The translations under genes were made by a program, and so were the position numbers. From Ligustrum vulgare (lineage: Eukaryota; Streptophyta; Magnoliopsida; Lamiales; Oleaceae), in contig OY743181.1 in the NCBI GenBank assembly GCA_963555705.1, positions 24,432,513-24,496,512 on the forward strand: 64,000 nt of DNA, in the 5' to 3' direction. The notes under the pieces were generated by a model. It had not been told where the DNA came from, ran no database searches, and was given only the letters and a program-made list of their open reading frames with translations. This document shows, piece by piece, positions 1-12,949 of the stretch (positions within the stretch are counted from its first letter, which is position 1; each line of letters starts with the position of its first letter).

Positions 1-92
1 TTTCTCACGTGACCTTCTTAGCTTGTTCGATGATGACGAGAGAAATAATTTTGACATTCTTAAGTGGTAAAGACTAAACGAGCATCAATACC
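1..92 (+). pseudogene. hAT transposase C-terminal fragment, part 1 (outer element)
   Basis: Translation gives residues LFDDDERNNFDILKW, a stop, then RLNEHQY. This closely matches the inner hAT's LDEDERNNFDIIKWWRLNERQY. In hAT transposases this is the start of the C-terminal dimerisation domain, which ends in the conserved W-rich and A-S motifs. The stop replaces the second W. The frame is broken at 92 by the inner hAT and resumes at 4776. Since the two copies are clearly the same family, this element was the target of its own relative. Confidence 0.8.
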
Positions 93-293
93 TAGGGTTG
101 TCAAACGGGTCGAGTCAGGCCGACTCTGCCCATTTGACCGTGGCTCGCGGGAGTTCATGAGCCGGCAAATGGGCCGGCTCGCGGGAGTTCATGAGCCGGC
201 AAATGGGCCGGCAAATCAGATAAAAATGCATATATTATTTGTAGCATAATACATAATTTTAAGGATAATAATTAATAATACAATATAATTTAC

Positions 294-3200
294 TCACCAA
301 TATGATTGTTCTTCGAATTTCCCTGTCAGAATTTCACTTATCATATTTTGTAACATTTTCTCCGCAAACTGCCAATCCTTCAAGCACATTAAGGCCTCCA
401 GTATGTCTTCTTTAAGCCTTGACCTATATTCAGATAACACTCTTCCACCTACACTAAAAGCATCCTTCGATGCTACAGTTGATATCGGAGGTGCTAGTAG
501 ATCTCGTGCAATCATAGAATCAACTGGATATTGACGCTCGTTTAGTCTCCACCACTTAATAATATCAAAATTATTTCTCTCATCCTCGTCTAACATGCTA
601 AGAAGGTCGTGTGAAAAACACCTAGTTCACTCGCTTGGAGTTTCATCTGAACTATTAAATGTACTAGAAGAACTAGAACCACTGGCATATGTACTAGAAG
701 TTCCCTTCATAGTCATAAGGTAGGAAAGTAAATCATTGTCTTCATTTTGTTTCACACTACTGGTGGGAGCTGTTCTTCTAACATTTTTTCCTAACTTTTC
801 GATATTGAGCTCGTACATTTTACATAAACATTTTTCTAAATCTGGACATGTCAATGGAGTCCCAAAAATTTAATTTATTTGATATTGTATTTATGGTGTG
901 TTTAGTTCCCTCTAAATTTTTTCTAGGGTCCATAATCGTTACTAATGGAAATAAAGTGGGTACATTTTCCCAATACTTTCTAAACCTAGTCTCCATTGAT
1001 GAAATGATTTGCTTAAAAATAGGAAATGTTTTGTACTTGTTAAAATTATTAGAAATGCATTAAAAATGCTTCAAAACTAAAGGACTAGTGGGATAATAAA
1101 CACTAGATATTTCGTTTGTAGTATCGTAAAAGGGTTTCAAAAAAGTTTTAACATAAAAAACAAGTTCCCAATCATCAGCTCCCAAATCAAAACTTGGGCC
1201 ATGTGAGTGCCGACCGTTGTAATATTCACATATTAAATTCTCGTAACCTTGACAATGTTCAATCTTTAAATAAGTTGAGTTCCATCTATGTCCTACATCT
1301 GTGACAAATGATCGTGCTGGCATACCATTTTCTACACAATGTGCATCAAAAGCTTGTTTTCTAGAATGTGCTATCATGATGAAATTGCAATAACACTTAA
1401 TGTTTTTCAATTGATTTTCTATATGCTTAAGACCATCTTGAACTATTAAATTAAAAATGTGACACATACAACGAACATGAAACAAGACTCCATCAAATTC
1501 AGGATTCATGTGGTTAGCTAATCTATTTATCACTGCTTTATTAACAGAAGCATTTGTTAGCCCAAGAGTAAACTAACCAAGAGGGAGGTGAATTGGTTTA
1601 TAAAACTTTTTCGATAAATAATATCAAACTTAAAAATTAATGGGTATAAGTATGAGCACTTACTGTTGCAAGTAACTTAACTATCAATGTAGTGTGCTAT
1701 AAATGTGTAAACTTAATTGATAAAGCAAGTATATCACTTAGATATAGTGCTGCACAATATAAATTGATAGAATAGAGTAAGTGCAATGTAAGTAAGTAAG
1801 TAAAAGGGATAAGAGAATGCAAACGCGATTTAAGGAGGTTCAATCAACCAACGTGATCTACGTCTCCCGTTACCGAGCTCTCCATCACGAGCAAGGCCAA
1901 GTCCACTATATTGGTAACTTATAACAAGGAGTACCAAATCCTGAAGTGACTTACAACAAGGAGCACTTATCCTTAGGTGACTTACAACAAGGAGCACCTA
2001 CCCTTAACCAACAATCGAGTTTTCACAAGGCTCTCGAAACCACAAGATATAATGAATTGAATTTACAATTGAAATAACTCTCTTGACAAATTATAAACTC
2101 AAATTAAGTACCGAGAGGTTAGGCTAACACTTCAATAGATAGCAATGAATTAAGCTCGAGTGTTAGAGAAAAACTTTGATACAAATGATAATGAAAAGTT
2201 CAATGCAATCAAACAAAGTTTTTCAAATAATCTCTTGTTAAAATATTGAATCAAATTAAGTACCAAGAGATGCCACACTTGAATAATTAACAATAAGTTA
2301 AGCTCAAAATGTTTAGGCAATGGAACTTTGATGAATCAAATGATAATGAAAAATGTAGCACAAATAATCAAAGTTCCTTAATTAGAATTTCTCTCTTTTA
2401 AAAGATTAAAAAAAGTTTAGAACAAAGAGAGACTTACACTTCAATTCTAATATATAATGTGAAGATATTGAGGAAGTTTATACAATGTAAAACCAAGAGT
2501 CTTCACAAAAATTTTCTTTCAAAAACTTTGATGAATTTCGATAAAACAAAGTTAGATCAATCAAAGTATTCTAATAAAGATAGATAAATACAAATCAAGT
2601 AAGAACAATGAATTTTTCACAAGAAAGCTTCTCTAAAATTTCCTCTTAGTTGTTGAAAAAGAATGCAAGAGAGAATGCTATTTATAGAGCAAATTCCGCA
2701 CATACTGTCTTTTGCGGTCAACCTATCCTGCCATGCGGTCGACCTCAAAAATAGCCGTTGGGAGAAAATAGCCGTTAGAGTTCAAAAATAGGCAGTGCGG
2801 TCGACCTGAAAAAATTTACGGTCGACCTCAAAAATCAGGATTTCAAAATTTTTATTTTTCAAGCTTTTCTTATCAAAGTTGATTTTGAAAAAGATATTTT
2901 AATGCCTTTAAAAAAGTTACTTGAGCTTTATGAAGTGCATTGCCAACTATTGATGCATTAACCTTACATAAGATTGAAAAGTAATTTGTAAATGCTCAAT
3001 TCTTTGTAGGCTTCATTACTTGGTCTTCATGCTTTCCGACTTGAAATTTGATCTTGAATATCTTCGATTCTTTCTTGATCTTCTTTGCGTCTCATGTGTT
3101 TGATCACATAGTTTTAATTTATATCTTTGATAGACGATTTGAACAATGAATGCTTTGAATATTTATCATTATATGAAACACTTGAAGCACACTTGTTAGC

Positions 3201-4173
3201 AACACAATATATTCTTGTTTGGTATAATCAAAACAATAAGGTCAAGTTGACCATAGGTCAACAACATTATCTAGTGTAAAATTACGAACTTTACATCACA
3301 GTTAAATTCTCTAAAATTGCAAGTAGTACATTGAAAATATTATTACATTATGTGGGTAATCAATAACTTTAAATGTTATAATTCTTTTGTTCATTAACCA
3401 AGTATCATCAATGTAATGACAAGTAACAGCTTCTTAACCTCTATGATTATTGCCAGACCACAAGTCCGAAATAAATGATAAGTTACCATTATATTTATTT
3501 AAAGCAACTGTAAAATTTTGTTTTCTCTCTCAATATTTATTAATGCAATTAACTCCTAAAGTATTTCTAGAAACGGGTTTGTACCTGGATTGGAGATACT
3601 TTTGAATGAATTTCGTGAATTGTGAACTTTCTACAATTGAAAGCGGGAACTCACCACTCGATACAAACATGAACATCCCTTCTCGACGCGCTAGTTCTTG
3701 GTTGAAGATCCAATTGGTTAGATTCAATTGACCAAACTGTAGAGTTGATTGGCTTGCTTCAACCGAGCCCGGTTTTCGACATGCTTTACAGTGTCTGTTG
3801 AGGTGTGTTGTGCCCCCACCCTTCTTCCAAGAGAAAAGTCCTCCACAATTTTTACATTGTGCTTTGAATACTGGATTCCCATTATCGTCGATGGTCGTTG
3901 TTTTAATCAATTCGAAAAAATTCCAGCAACCCGATTTTTTCGCCCTTTTTGGATTTCTGCTGGAGCCTGCCATTGTGCTTGTGGAGCCGGATTCATATGT
4001 AATAGCAACATCTTCATCAACAATGTCATCCAAATTAAAAGGAGTTCTAGTATCTATATTATCAATCTCATTTTCCAAATCCACCAAATTTCAGGAATTG
4101 GAATTTCGTTGAGACCGAAAAATTCATCAACAAATTGGTTAGAAGAATAACTATGAGATTGTGAGTGTGCCAT
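294..4173 (-). pseudogene. hAT transposase (BED zinc finger, RICESLEEPER-like), disrupted
   Basis: The minus-strand gene starts at 4173 (MAHSQSHSYSSNQF) and shifts frame near 4080. A BED-type finger follows (C-x2-C then H-x4-H/C, residues like AQCKNCGGLFSW) in 3530-4087. A middle segment (ISDLWSGNNHRG, then a stop) lies at 3270-3520. After the solo LTR come the segment around MINRLANHMNPEF (1060-1533), a serine-rich linker (627-854) and the dimerisation domain (294-596; LLAPPISTVASKDAFS). The family cuts and pastes DNA with an RNase-H-fold DDE core and 8-bp TSDs. At least one frameshift, one internal stop and the LTR insertion make this copy non-functional. Confidence 0.85.
1555..3263. mobile_element. 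Solo LTR (about 1.7 kb) inside the inner hAT transposase
   Basis: The block starts TGTTAGCCCAAGAG and ends GGTCAACA (TG...CA). It interrupts the hAT reading frame between the TLDN and AS residues of a conserved motif. Flanking 5-mers are GCATT (1550-1554) and ACATT (3264-3268), a TSD with one mismatch. There is no coding region, primer-binding site or polypurine tract, so it is most simply a solo LTR. Internally it has several diverged repeats of a sequence like GCGGTCGACCTC (2700-2830) and a TATA-like run TTATTTATAGAG near 2680. Its lineage is not recognised. Confidence 0.75.
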
Positions 4174-4775
4174 TAGAAATAATGAATTTGAAAATTTGAA
4201 ATTGGAAATGAAAATGAAATATTGAATTTGAGACAATATTAAATATTGTATATGAAAAGGAAATATTATAGGCTTATAGGCTATAGCACTACAAATTAGA
4301 ATATAACTAGAAAGTAGAAATGTAGAATATTGTAATTGAAATTTGAGAGTTGGGAGAGTTGAGAGTTGAGTGGAGAAATTGAGAGTTGAGAGAATTGTGA
4401 TCCAAATCAAGAAAAATGTGTGCATATTTATAAGTGTAAAAAAAATAATAAAAAATAAAATAAAACCCAAACGGTCACAATTGTGACCGTTTGGGACGAG
4501 CCGTCGAGTCAGCCAGTCCGGCTCGTAAAGAACGAGCCTAAGCTCGTTATAAACGAGCCCAAATGGGCCAGCTCATTTAGGCCCGTTTGGCAATCCGTTG
4601 GACTAGTCCACGAGCTTTACGAGCCAAACCCGAACTGTCTAATACCCAAAATTTTTATCCGATCCAAGCCCAAGTCCCTTTTTTTACGAGCCAAACCGAA
4701 CTTTTAATGAACCGAACCCAGACGAACTCACAAACTCCCGAATTGTCCAGCCCATTTGCCACCCCTATCAATACC

Positions 4776-5011
4776 CAGTTATTTCTATGATAGAATGAGA
4801 TCTACTAGCACCTCCGGTATCAACTGTAGCATCGGATGCTAGTTTTAGTGCATGTGGTAAAATCTTATTTGAATATAGGTCAAGACTTAAAGAAGACATA
4901 CTGGAGAGCTTAGTGTGTTTGAATGATTGGCAGTTTGGGAAGAAAATGTTACGAAATAGAATAAGTGAAAGTATGGCTGAGGAATTCGGATACAATCGTA
5001 TTGGTGAGTAG
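4776..5011 (+). pseudogene. hAT transposase C-terminal fragment, part 2 (outer element)
   Basis: Resumes the frame interrupted at 92. Translation includes DLLAPPVSTVAS and continues through RSRLKEDILESLVCLNDW to GYNRIGE and a TAG stop at 5009-5011. This is colinear with the inner hAT tail (DLLAPPISTVAS, YRSRLKEDILEAL). It carries the A-S region of the dimerisation domain. A stop before the DLLAPP stretch shows decay. Confidence 0.8.
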
Positions 5012-5902
5012 TTATTTAATATTGTCCTTACAGTTACTCTATAATATATGCATTTTTCTTTTTCTTTATTCTCAATTCTTTCATTCAAATAAAAAAGTTG
5101 TACACGTTACATTTTGTTCGTGTACAAGCCTACAATAAATTAAATGTAGCCGGTTAATAAATATATTTTATACACTTATTTATTTGTCAAAATTAGGATA
5201 TTATATTGTATTTCATGAATAAACTCTACTTAGTTTGTGTTTGTTTTTATTATTTCAGGTTTTATCCCAAAACTCTAGAAGATAGAAGAATTGAAGAAAA
5301 TACATGCCAATTGAGAATCAAAGTGGAGCAAATTGGAGAAAATAAAAAATTCAATGGCTTAATTACACAAGTGAAGAGACTCAAGGACTAACTTGTCCTA
5401 TGTTGAAGAATTGAGGCTAAAAGCATTAACAGTGAATTAATGCAAATTCTAATAATAATTGGGCTTTGAAACTTAATCCAACAAATGTTGGCAAACCTTG
5501 GATCAAAAAGAGTCGGCTGAATTGGGATAGGAAATTAAATTGAAATTGAGAGAGACTTCTTCTTGGATGGGAATTAGTGTGCAACAAGGATAGAAGGCTG
5601 GTAGTATTAAAGAAGAGCTGTGGAAATAAGAAAATGGAGACACGGCTGGAGGCTGCTAGGTGGAATTAATTGGCAGAATGCATTGGAGGATTGAGGGAGG
5701 AGAGCTTTTCTTGAATATATATACATAAGGCCTGGGCTGTGGGTTGGATAAGAATATTGGCAGCAACATAGGTGGTCGGCTAAAGACAAAAACAGAAGAG
5801 AATCGGCTGCCTGGGGATTAAAGCGGCTGTGCAAAATTAAAAGTGCAGTCGGCTGGGCAAACAAAGGCAGGCTGGGAATTAAATATAGGTGGTTAGCGGC
5901 TG

Positions 5903-7316
5903 TGTTGGAATTATATATGCCCATAGAGTATAATTCACGACATTTAAAAGTAAAATATTAATTGATTGTATTAATATGATGTTGTGTTTGTCCACGGGTC
6001 GATTTGATATTACAAATTGAGTGTTTAAGTTGTTAAACACAGAAAGATTCAATTTGTGATTCGATCTAAAATTAACGTTCACGATCAGTAAATAAATATG
6101 GACAATTTATTTTGATAAGATCGTCTCGATTTTATTAAAGTCTGTCTTTGACTTTGGTAATAAAATTGAGAGTACGTTTGGAACGTATTGGACGGGACCA
6201 CGTGAAATTAATTTGTGACATTGACCATACAAATTTAATTTCACTTGATTATTGTATGTGGGACCTTAATCCTAATAGGATAATGGACTTCGATTACTAA
6301 CTTGAAGTTCTTTAAGGTATCAATGGGTGAGATCAAATTGCTGATCAATATCTCGCTACTTTGGGAATTAAAGTGAACTAACGAGGAACATATATTCGTA
6401 TTATGGAATCCGTCACCTTTTAGGTATGATCATAATCTCACTGGTTCTTCTAGTGGACAGTTGAATTTGAGCTCAGTAATTCGACAGTGACCGTTGAATT
6501 CTATGATGTGATGGGATCACATCGAACTGTCAGACAGAAGATGAGAGTTGAGAATTTATGAATATTCGAATAAGGGCATTTTGGTCATTTTAACTTGCTC
6601 CGAATATTCGAGTTGATCGACGGGGGTAACATGTAAGAACGATAAGTCAGAGGATATAATTATTGATTAATTGTTTCAGTAATTTCAATTTTACTAAGAG
6701 TGCAATCTCGTTCTTTTAGTGGAATAGAACGTGATTAATAAATTAATTTTGACTGATCAAGAGTTGATCGGGTCATAATTAATTTATTGGAGCTTAGTTT
6801 AATTGGGTCCGATCAGGTTCCCTCGGTGGCTTCACTATAATGGGTTTATACAGGCTTATTACCTGTATTGGGTTGTACAGAAATGGGCCTGGGTTATGGT
6901 ACTAGGCCTGGTAGGGTTTTGGAGTGTAAAGATATTACAAATAGTCTCCCAAGACTATTTTTCTTAACCTAATTGACAAAGTGGCGAAACACACACTAAA
7001 GTGTGTAGTATGTGTTTCCTCTTTACAAAGAAACCCTAAACCTAGTTTAACCTAGATCTTGAGAAAGGTGACCACACACATGTACAACTGCCATTGGAGA
7101 ACACCGAGGAAAGCTTGAGGGTTTGAAGCTTTGGTGAAATCAAAAAGCAGCGAAAAGAGATTATTGTAAAGCACGCTACAAGGGTAATATTTCTTTCTTT
7201 TTGTGTGCACAAATTTATTTATTCCAAGTTAAATACATAGAACAGAAAATCCTGTAACGGGATGATCTATCACAAGAAATCAATTTTTGTGAGTAGAACA
7301 ACCCGGGTTCCCAACA
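5903..7316 (+). repeat. 5' LTR of Ty1-copia element A
   Basis: 1414 bp, TGTTGGAATT...GGGTTCCCAACA, aligned base for base with 12950-14363 with about a dozen substitutions and no indel seen. LTRs supply the promoter and polyadenylation signals. The primer-binding site begins two bases after its end. Confidence 0.95.
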
Positions 7317-7318
7317 AT

Positions 7319-7331
7319 TGGTATCAGAGCC
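7319..7331 (+). other. Primer-binding site (initiator tRNA-Met) of copia A
   Basis: TGGTATCAGAGCC lies two bases after the LTR end. It is complementary to the 3' end of plant initiator tRNA-Met, the usual primer for Ty1-copia reverse transcription. The same site recurs at 14366-14378 after the right LTR. Confidence 0.9.
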
Positions 7332-9240
7332 AGGTTTTTGATACTGTTTTGTGTATTTAGGAATAAATTTTTTTGTTTATGCATGTGTTAGTTGAGCGGT
7401 GTTAGGATTATATGATTTATGTTGTTATTGGATGGATGATGTTTGATTGAACTGATTTATGGCCTTAGATTTTATTTTGTAAAATCTTGTATTTGTATTA
7501 TCGAGTCTTGTAACAAAAGGGGTGGATTACGACTCCATGTTTTCCCTTTTGATTTTGATTTTTTTATTTTTGCAATAGAATTAGGGTTTATGTAATTTCT
7601 GTTGTAATTGCAAAATTCAGAGGACCAGGCAATGCAATTTCTATATTGAAGGACCGGATCTGCAGTTTCGGATTTGGAGGACCACTGCTGCAATTTCAGA
7701 ATTCGAACTCAACTTCACCATCTCCAAAGCATGAAGGACTTGGCTTGCAATTTCTGAAAATTCACCATGAACGGCATGCAGGTAGTCGACGGGACTCGTG
7801 GGTGCTACCAATGTGCTCGGCAGTCAATGGCGGCGCTTTTGGCGTTACTATCTTGGCTCGATCGCGACGGTAGTGGAACCCACCTATCTCGCTGCACGCA
7901 GTCCTCGGCATCTGGGTGCTGCTGTTGCGTTCTGTGGTCGATCGCGCCATCTTTGGCGCTGTGACTCCACGAAGATCGCGGCGGCAGCGAGACTCGCTGC
8001 CTGTACAGCGCTGAGGGAGATGGGCAGCACCACCGTGGGGCTGCCGCTGCTGCCATTGGTGGTTTATTCCACCTTGTTGGCGGTGGTGGCGGCGGCACAC
8101 GAAGACTGGTGGCTGGTGCTGTGGTGACATGGTTTCAGGCGTTTTTTCCGACGATGGCACTTCCACGGTTGGCGGCTGAACTGAAGCATCCTCTCGGTTT
8201 GGTTACTGTAAATGCAACGAAGGAAGAGATAATTTTTTTTGGGCTGTGATTTTTAGTTACGCCTTACCTTCTTCTTGGGCCGACAGTTGGGCCTTACCTT
8301 CTTCTTGGGCCGGATGGATTGAATTAAAAATTGCAGATTGGACCAGTTTGAATATGGACCAGATTATTATTTGAAGAGTTCAAATAACGGGTTGGACACT
8401 TGCAAATGGAAATTGAAGAATTGGGCAGGCTTGTGGCTCAATTGAATCTTTAATTAATTTGTAATTTTTGTGTCTAGGTTTGGCCATAAATTATGTTCAT
8501 ATTTATTTTATTATCGCATTTATTTTATGCTTTAATTAAATTGTGAATGAATGTCATTAGATAACATGTCATGTAGATCGCATAAACACCGCTCTAGGTA
8601 CTATACTGTCATGCATTGTTTTATATTTTATTTTCTTTTCTAAATGTTAGATTAGAAAATAAATATGTTTATTAATAATTAAATTGATTTTAAGAGTTAA
8701 AATTGATTGGGTAATTATTAATTAAAACCCAAGAGTTCAAAATATTAAGTGAGCGAGGGTGCAATTTTTGAACCCACGGCCTCCCCTATTAGTCCATTAG
8801 TAAAAATTTGTGTATGCCTCGTGCTAATCTAATTAGTCTCCCTATAGGAGGGCTGCACTGTTTTGGTTACTAGATTGGGCCCAATTAGGTGATGATTTTT
8901 TAAGTGTGAATTAATCATGATTACCCTATAGGTGACATAATTAATTTGGTACTTGAAATATTATTAATATAGGGGTTAGACACTTAAATCAATGACATCG
9001 TGGGGACTTCCTATAGAATATCCAAACGATGTCAATGATGACCAAATTTTAACGACTATAAATTAAATATTGCATGAGATGCTAGATATATTTAATTTAG
9101 TGGGAGGGTCCCAGCCTAGCCATAAATCACATTTATTTCTCCTATAGAGAAATGTGTTTAAGATTTTGGGGTTTTAGATCGTCGTCATATTATTGTAGTT
9201 TTGGGTCTACTTGTGCATAATTTTTCTTCATGCATCATAT
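7332..9240 (+). other. Untranslated leader of copia A, with a GC-rich block at 7630-8170
   Basis: No gag reading frame is visible here. About 7630-8170 is strikingly GC-rich (GCGGCGG- and GCTGCTG-type triplets) compared with its surroundings and is open in several frames, none resembling a known protein. It could be a captured host fragment or a structured leader. The copia leader at about 27020-27660 (minus-strand element B) is also comparatively GC-rich. From 8200 to 9240 the sequence is AT-rich and non-coding, with short inverted phrases such as CTATAGGAG/CTCCTATAG at 8840-9150. Confidence 0.5.
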
Positions 9241-12200
9241 ATGAAAGTATTCATCATTTATACAACTCGTGTTTTTAATACATTTATTTTATTTGAATGT
9301 CGTATTTCCACAACTAGTTATATATTTAGACATCACCAACTAATTTGCGAAAACTGTAACATGTATCGTTATAATTCTTTCCACTTATGACATTTGTTCG
9401 TACTAAAAGATCCTTGTTCAAAATAATTATAAATCTTCCAATAAAAATGGTTTTATTTTGATGAGATGGTTTATTGCATAGTTTTGATTCTCATATCAAG
9501 TACTTCGCAATAAAAATATCAAAATGGGATACCATATTTATTTTCTCGATGGAAGGGTATTTATGATAATTTGAACATTTTAATTATACAAAATATGCTA
9601 TCAAGCTATATTATATCTCTACTTATGAACCGATCACGTTTTTATAAGAGACCATTTGGTAAAACATGATTGGTCACTTTAACGTGATGGAGGTTCCACT
9701 TGCAAACATTGATTCATGTGACATAATGCTTGAGAAATCTTTTAAGATGATCTCTTGCGGTTCAGTGTGGACTATATTCACCAGGATGAACGTGTCCCTG
9801 AAAGGTTCAATGTAAGCTATTCATAGAGAAGAGATAACTTAAAGCAACGGATAGTATGGTAGGCCCTCTAACCTTTTTTGCTTTTGAGCAAAGATAGGAT
9901 TAATGAGGAAGTAGCCTTTCTTGGAAACTCTATAATGGAGTAAGACTCTATTAATTGTGTTATGGTTAATAATTGAGTCTATCTTGATTATAGATTCTAG
10001 AGTAACTAATCGCTATTGCAAGTTGTTGCAATATGGTCCTAGGTGACCAAATGACACAATGAGATAGAGTATACTATAAGGATAAGCAAGGGTATGGTAA
10101 TATGGAAAGAGCCGTTGGACTTTTATGTTTGCGAAACAATTTGATTGTTATTTTGTCTCTTTATTATTTGAGCGGAATTATTTAGCGCTTAATCTCCAGT
10201 CATTAGTTGGAATTAAGTTAAATAATGCTCTTATTGTTGTGAGACAAATGGTTAACACTCTCAAAGCCTTGTAAATGATTCTAAGTGTAATATTACTACA
10301 AGTGATAAGGGATAGATGACTCCTTGTATTAATGAACTCTTTGATAAGATCTTAAGATAATCATATTTATCTAAATAAGATTGAAAGACTAGTAAAGATA
10401 ACCTCTAAGTATTTTGGAGGTGGAATCTATGTGGGCTTTTGAATTTTATTTAGAGGGTAAAATGATTAAGATTTTAGGCTTGGTTACACTTATCCAAAAC
10501 TCGATTCTAATACTAGTAAGGGATGGACCTCAAAAGGATCTGAGGTGGAATCTATACTATTTTTCTGAATCTTGTTTAGAGGATTATATAACCAAGAGTC
10601 CTTATACATTATATGGACTTAAGAGTTTGAGGATTAATACACTTCGATATGAATGGATTCTTTTGTGCTCAAGATACGAGAGAGTACGAGTAATTCATCA
10701 CTTTTATTGATGATCACTCCAGATCTCGATTATATACTTAATATCTCATTAATCCGAAATGTTGAAGAAATTCTAGAATTTTGGATAGAAGTTGAGAAGT
10801 AATTAAGAGAATCGAAATACTTCGATTTGATCGAGGTTTGTGTATCTCTCATATGAGTTTAGGAACCATTTATCGGAAAAGGAGAACAAGGTAATACCAA
10901 ATCAACGGAGAGTTATCCTCATTACTAGTTTCATTTGGGAATGTACACCGGAGACAGTCAGGTTCCTTCATAGCCTAGTACCATTAATTCAATTCCTGAA
11001 ATACCCCTAGAGTTGTGGCATGGGTGCAAGCCCAGTCTATACCACATTCAGATTTGGGGACTTTTGGCACACAAGCTGAAAGGAAGGATTGACGAGATGG
11101 TGGCAACAATGAAGGTTTGATTATACATAAGGTATACAATGAAACTAGAAATTATTTCTTCTATAGTCCTCTGGTCCAGAAAGTATTTGTTGAGTACAAA
11201 TGTGACTTTCTTAGAGGATAAGGCATTTAGAAGAATACAAATCCACAAGTAAAATTCTATTGGATAAGATGTTAGAACGTGGTTCAAACAACTTGATTCC
11301 AGGTTTCCGCATAGAATTAATCTTGATGATTTGGGACTTCCTACGGAACCGATGGTTGCTGATCCTAGTGGGAGAAATAGGCAAGTGGTTCAACCACTAT
11401 TTTTGCCTGGTGAACCCAATGGACAGGGAAAAACCAAAGGTTGTAGTCGAAGTTGTTCTCACTGTTCTGCCTCTTCTTTATGTTCATAAATAGGTAGTGA
11501 AGAGGTTGATCCCAATTATGGATATAACCAAGTAGTGGGAGGAGAGGAAGGGACTCTGTTTGGACAAAATGGAAATACACTTCCAGCGACTAATTGGAGT
11601 GGGAGGGTTGTAAGACCACCTTCTTGACTCTTATTCCACGGAGAGTCTTTTTAGACAATCTCTACTGAAATAAGAGAAGAACTCCTCATTTAGGGAAGTG
11701 GTAGAAGTTATAGACTTGAAATCATGGAAGGTGAATGTGAACTCGGAATTAGATTCCTAGTAATCCAACAAAGTTTGGATATTTGTAGACACACCCAATG
11801 GGGTCAAACCTATAGGGTGTGATGATTTTTAAGATGATAAAAGAATGGTAGATGGAAAGGTTGATACCTTTAGTGCAAAGCTTATGGTTGTGGGTTTGTG
11901 AAACCCTTCTCGCCAATAGTCATGCAACAGTTTACCTGGATCTTTTATCCATTGTCGTTCATTGTCAAAATGAGGTACGACAAATGGATGTCAAGATGTT
12001 GTTTCTTGAATGCATCTTGAGGAAATCATTTACAAAGTGTAATCTAATGAGTTCATATTAAAGACCATGAAAGTAAAATTCATGACTTACAAGTTTCCAA
12101 CTTTGGATTTGGATATTTGTTCAAGATATGGAACATAGAATTTGATCGAACGATTGTGACACATGTTCTTGATCAAAATCTTAATATATCTTAAGTATAC

Positions 12201-12790
12201 TCGTGTACACAGAAAGATGAGACAGTTTTCGCGATTATTTATTTGAATGACACTCTACTAACGTGTGAGAGTATTTTCATTAGATATTAGTTGGTACCAG
12301 CAATTAGACATGAAGGACTTGTAGATGACTGTCTATTTTTCTAGACATCCGTACTTTTCGGAGTGGGAGAAAAATGAAATAGAAAGTCTCAAGTTTCATG
12401 TAATAATAAGATACTATCTACATTTGCAATATTGAAGTCTTGAAAGGAATAATGTTCATTGTGGACTTTATCTATCTTATGAGTGTTCTCCTAAGACTCA
12501 TGGTAAGATAGAGAAGGTTCCTTATGCTCCGGCTATAGGAAGCCTTATTTTGCACTAGATAGGTCATATCTTATGCTGGGGATATTGTTGGTGATTATTA
12601 GTTTGATCCAGGATTAGATCATTGAATAGAGGTAAAGCATGTACTGAAGCGTTTTTGGAAAACGAGTAAATATTTGCTTATCTATTCAGTTGGTGATCTG
12701 ATGGATTAAAACTAATTAAGATCTGATTTGACTAGGATTCTCGAGAGTCGTCAAAATTGGAATATAACTGGGAGATAATGTGGTTAATTG
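9240..12790 (+). pseudogene. Degenerate Ty1-copia gag-pol of element A
   Basis: Only traces are readable and every segment has stops and frameshifts. Integrase-like residues (IDDHSRSRLYT) appear near 10709-10740 after a GAG-pre-integrase-like stretch at 10414-10710. An integrase tail (FYSPLVQKVFVEYKCDFL) is near 11150-11215. Reverse transcriptase (VVHCQNEVRQMDVKMLFLE, the LDVKTAFL region) is at about 11940-12020. An RNase-H-side remnant (KHVLKRFWKTSKYLLIYS) lies at 12630-12690. The order PR-IN-RT-RH fits Ty1-copia. It cannot make functional proteins. Confidence 0.65.
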
Positions 12791-12949
12791 GTTGGGAATA
12801 ACACAATCTTGGATTGTTTGTTATACAATCGTGACTTACATCGAAAGGAGTTACTATCTTGGTTGAGAACATGATCATTAGTGTAATGATGATGTTGACA
12901 AGATGGATGATTCGATGTTTCATGTATACTCTAAGGACAAGTGGGAGAT

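Larger units (their letters stand above)
93..4767 (-). mobile_element. Inner hAT transposon inserted in the outer hAT
   Basis: Both ends are visible. The left end reads TAGGGTTGTCAAACGGG and the right end, from outside, TAGGGGTGGCAAATGGG. They are flanked by a perfect 8-bp TSD, TCAATACC, at 85-92 and 4768-4775, which is the hAT hallmark. Removing 4675 bp and one TSD restores the outer transposase reading. The element encodes a minus-strand BED-finger transposase, broken by mutations and by a solo LTR at 1555-3263. The subterminal zones (about 100-210 and 4480-4760) are rich in short GAGC/GGCC-type repeats, which in hATs are candidate transposase-binding sites. Confidence 0.92.

Noticed and set aside
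7762..8166. Overlapping open frames of 65-134 codons in a GC-rich block
   Set aside because: Open in five frames on both strands with low-complexity composition and no recognised domain. GC richness alone explains the lack of stops.
8755..8815. tRNA-like text (GGGTTCAAAAATTGC on the minus strand) in the copia A interior
   Set aside because: B-box match is weak and spacing to any A-box-like sequence is too short.
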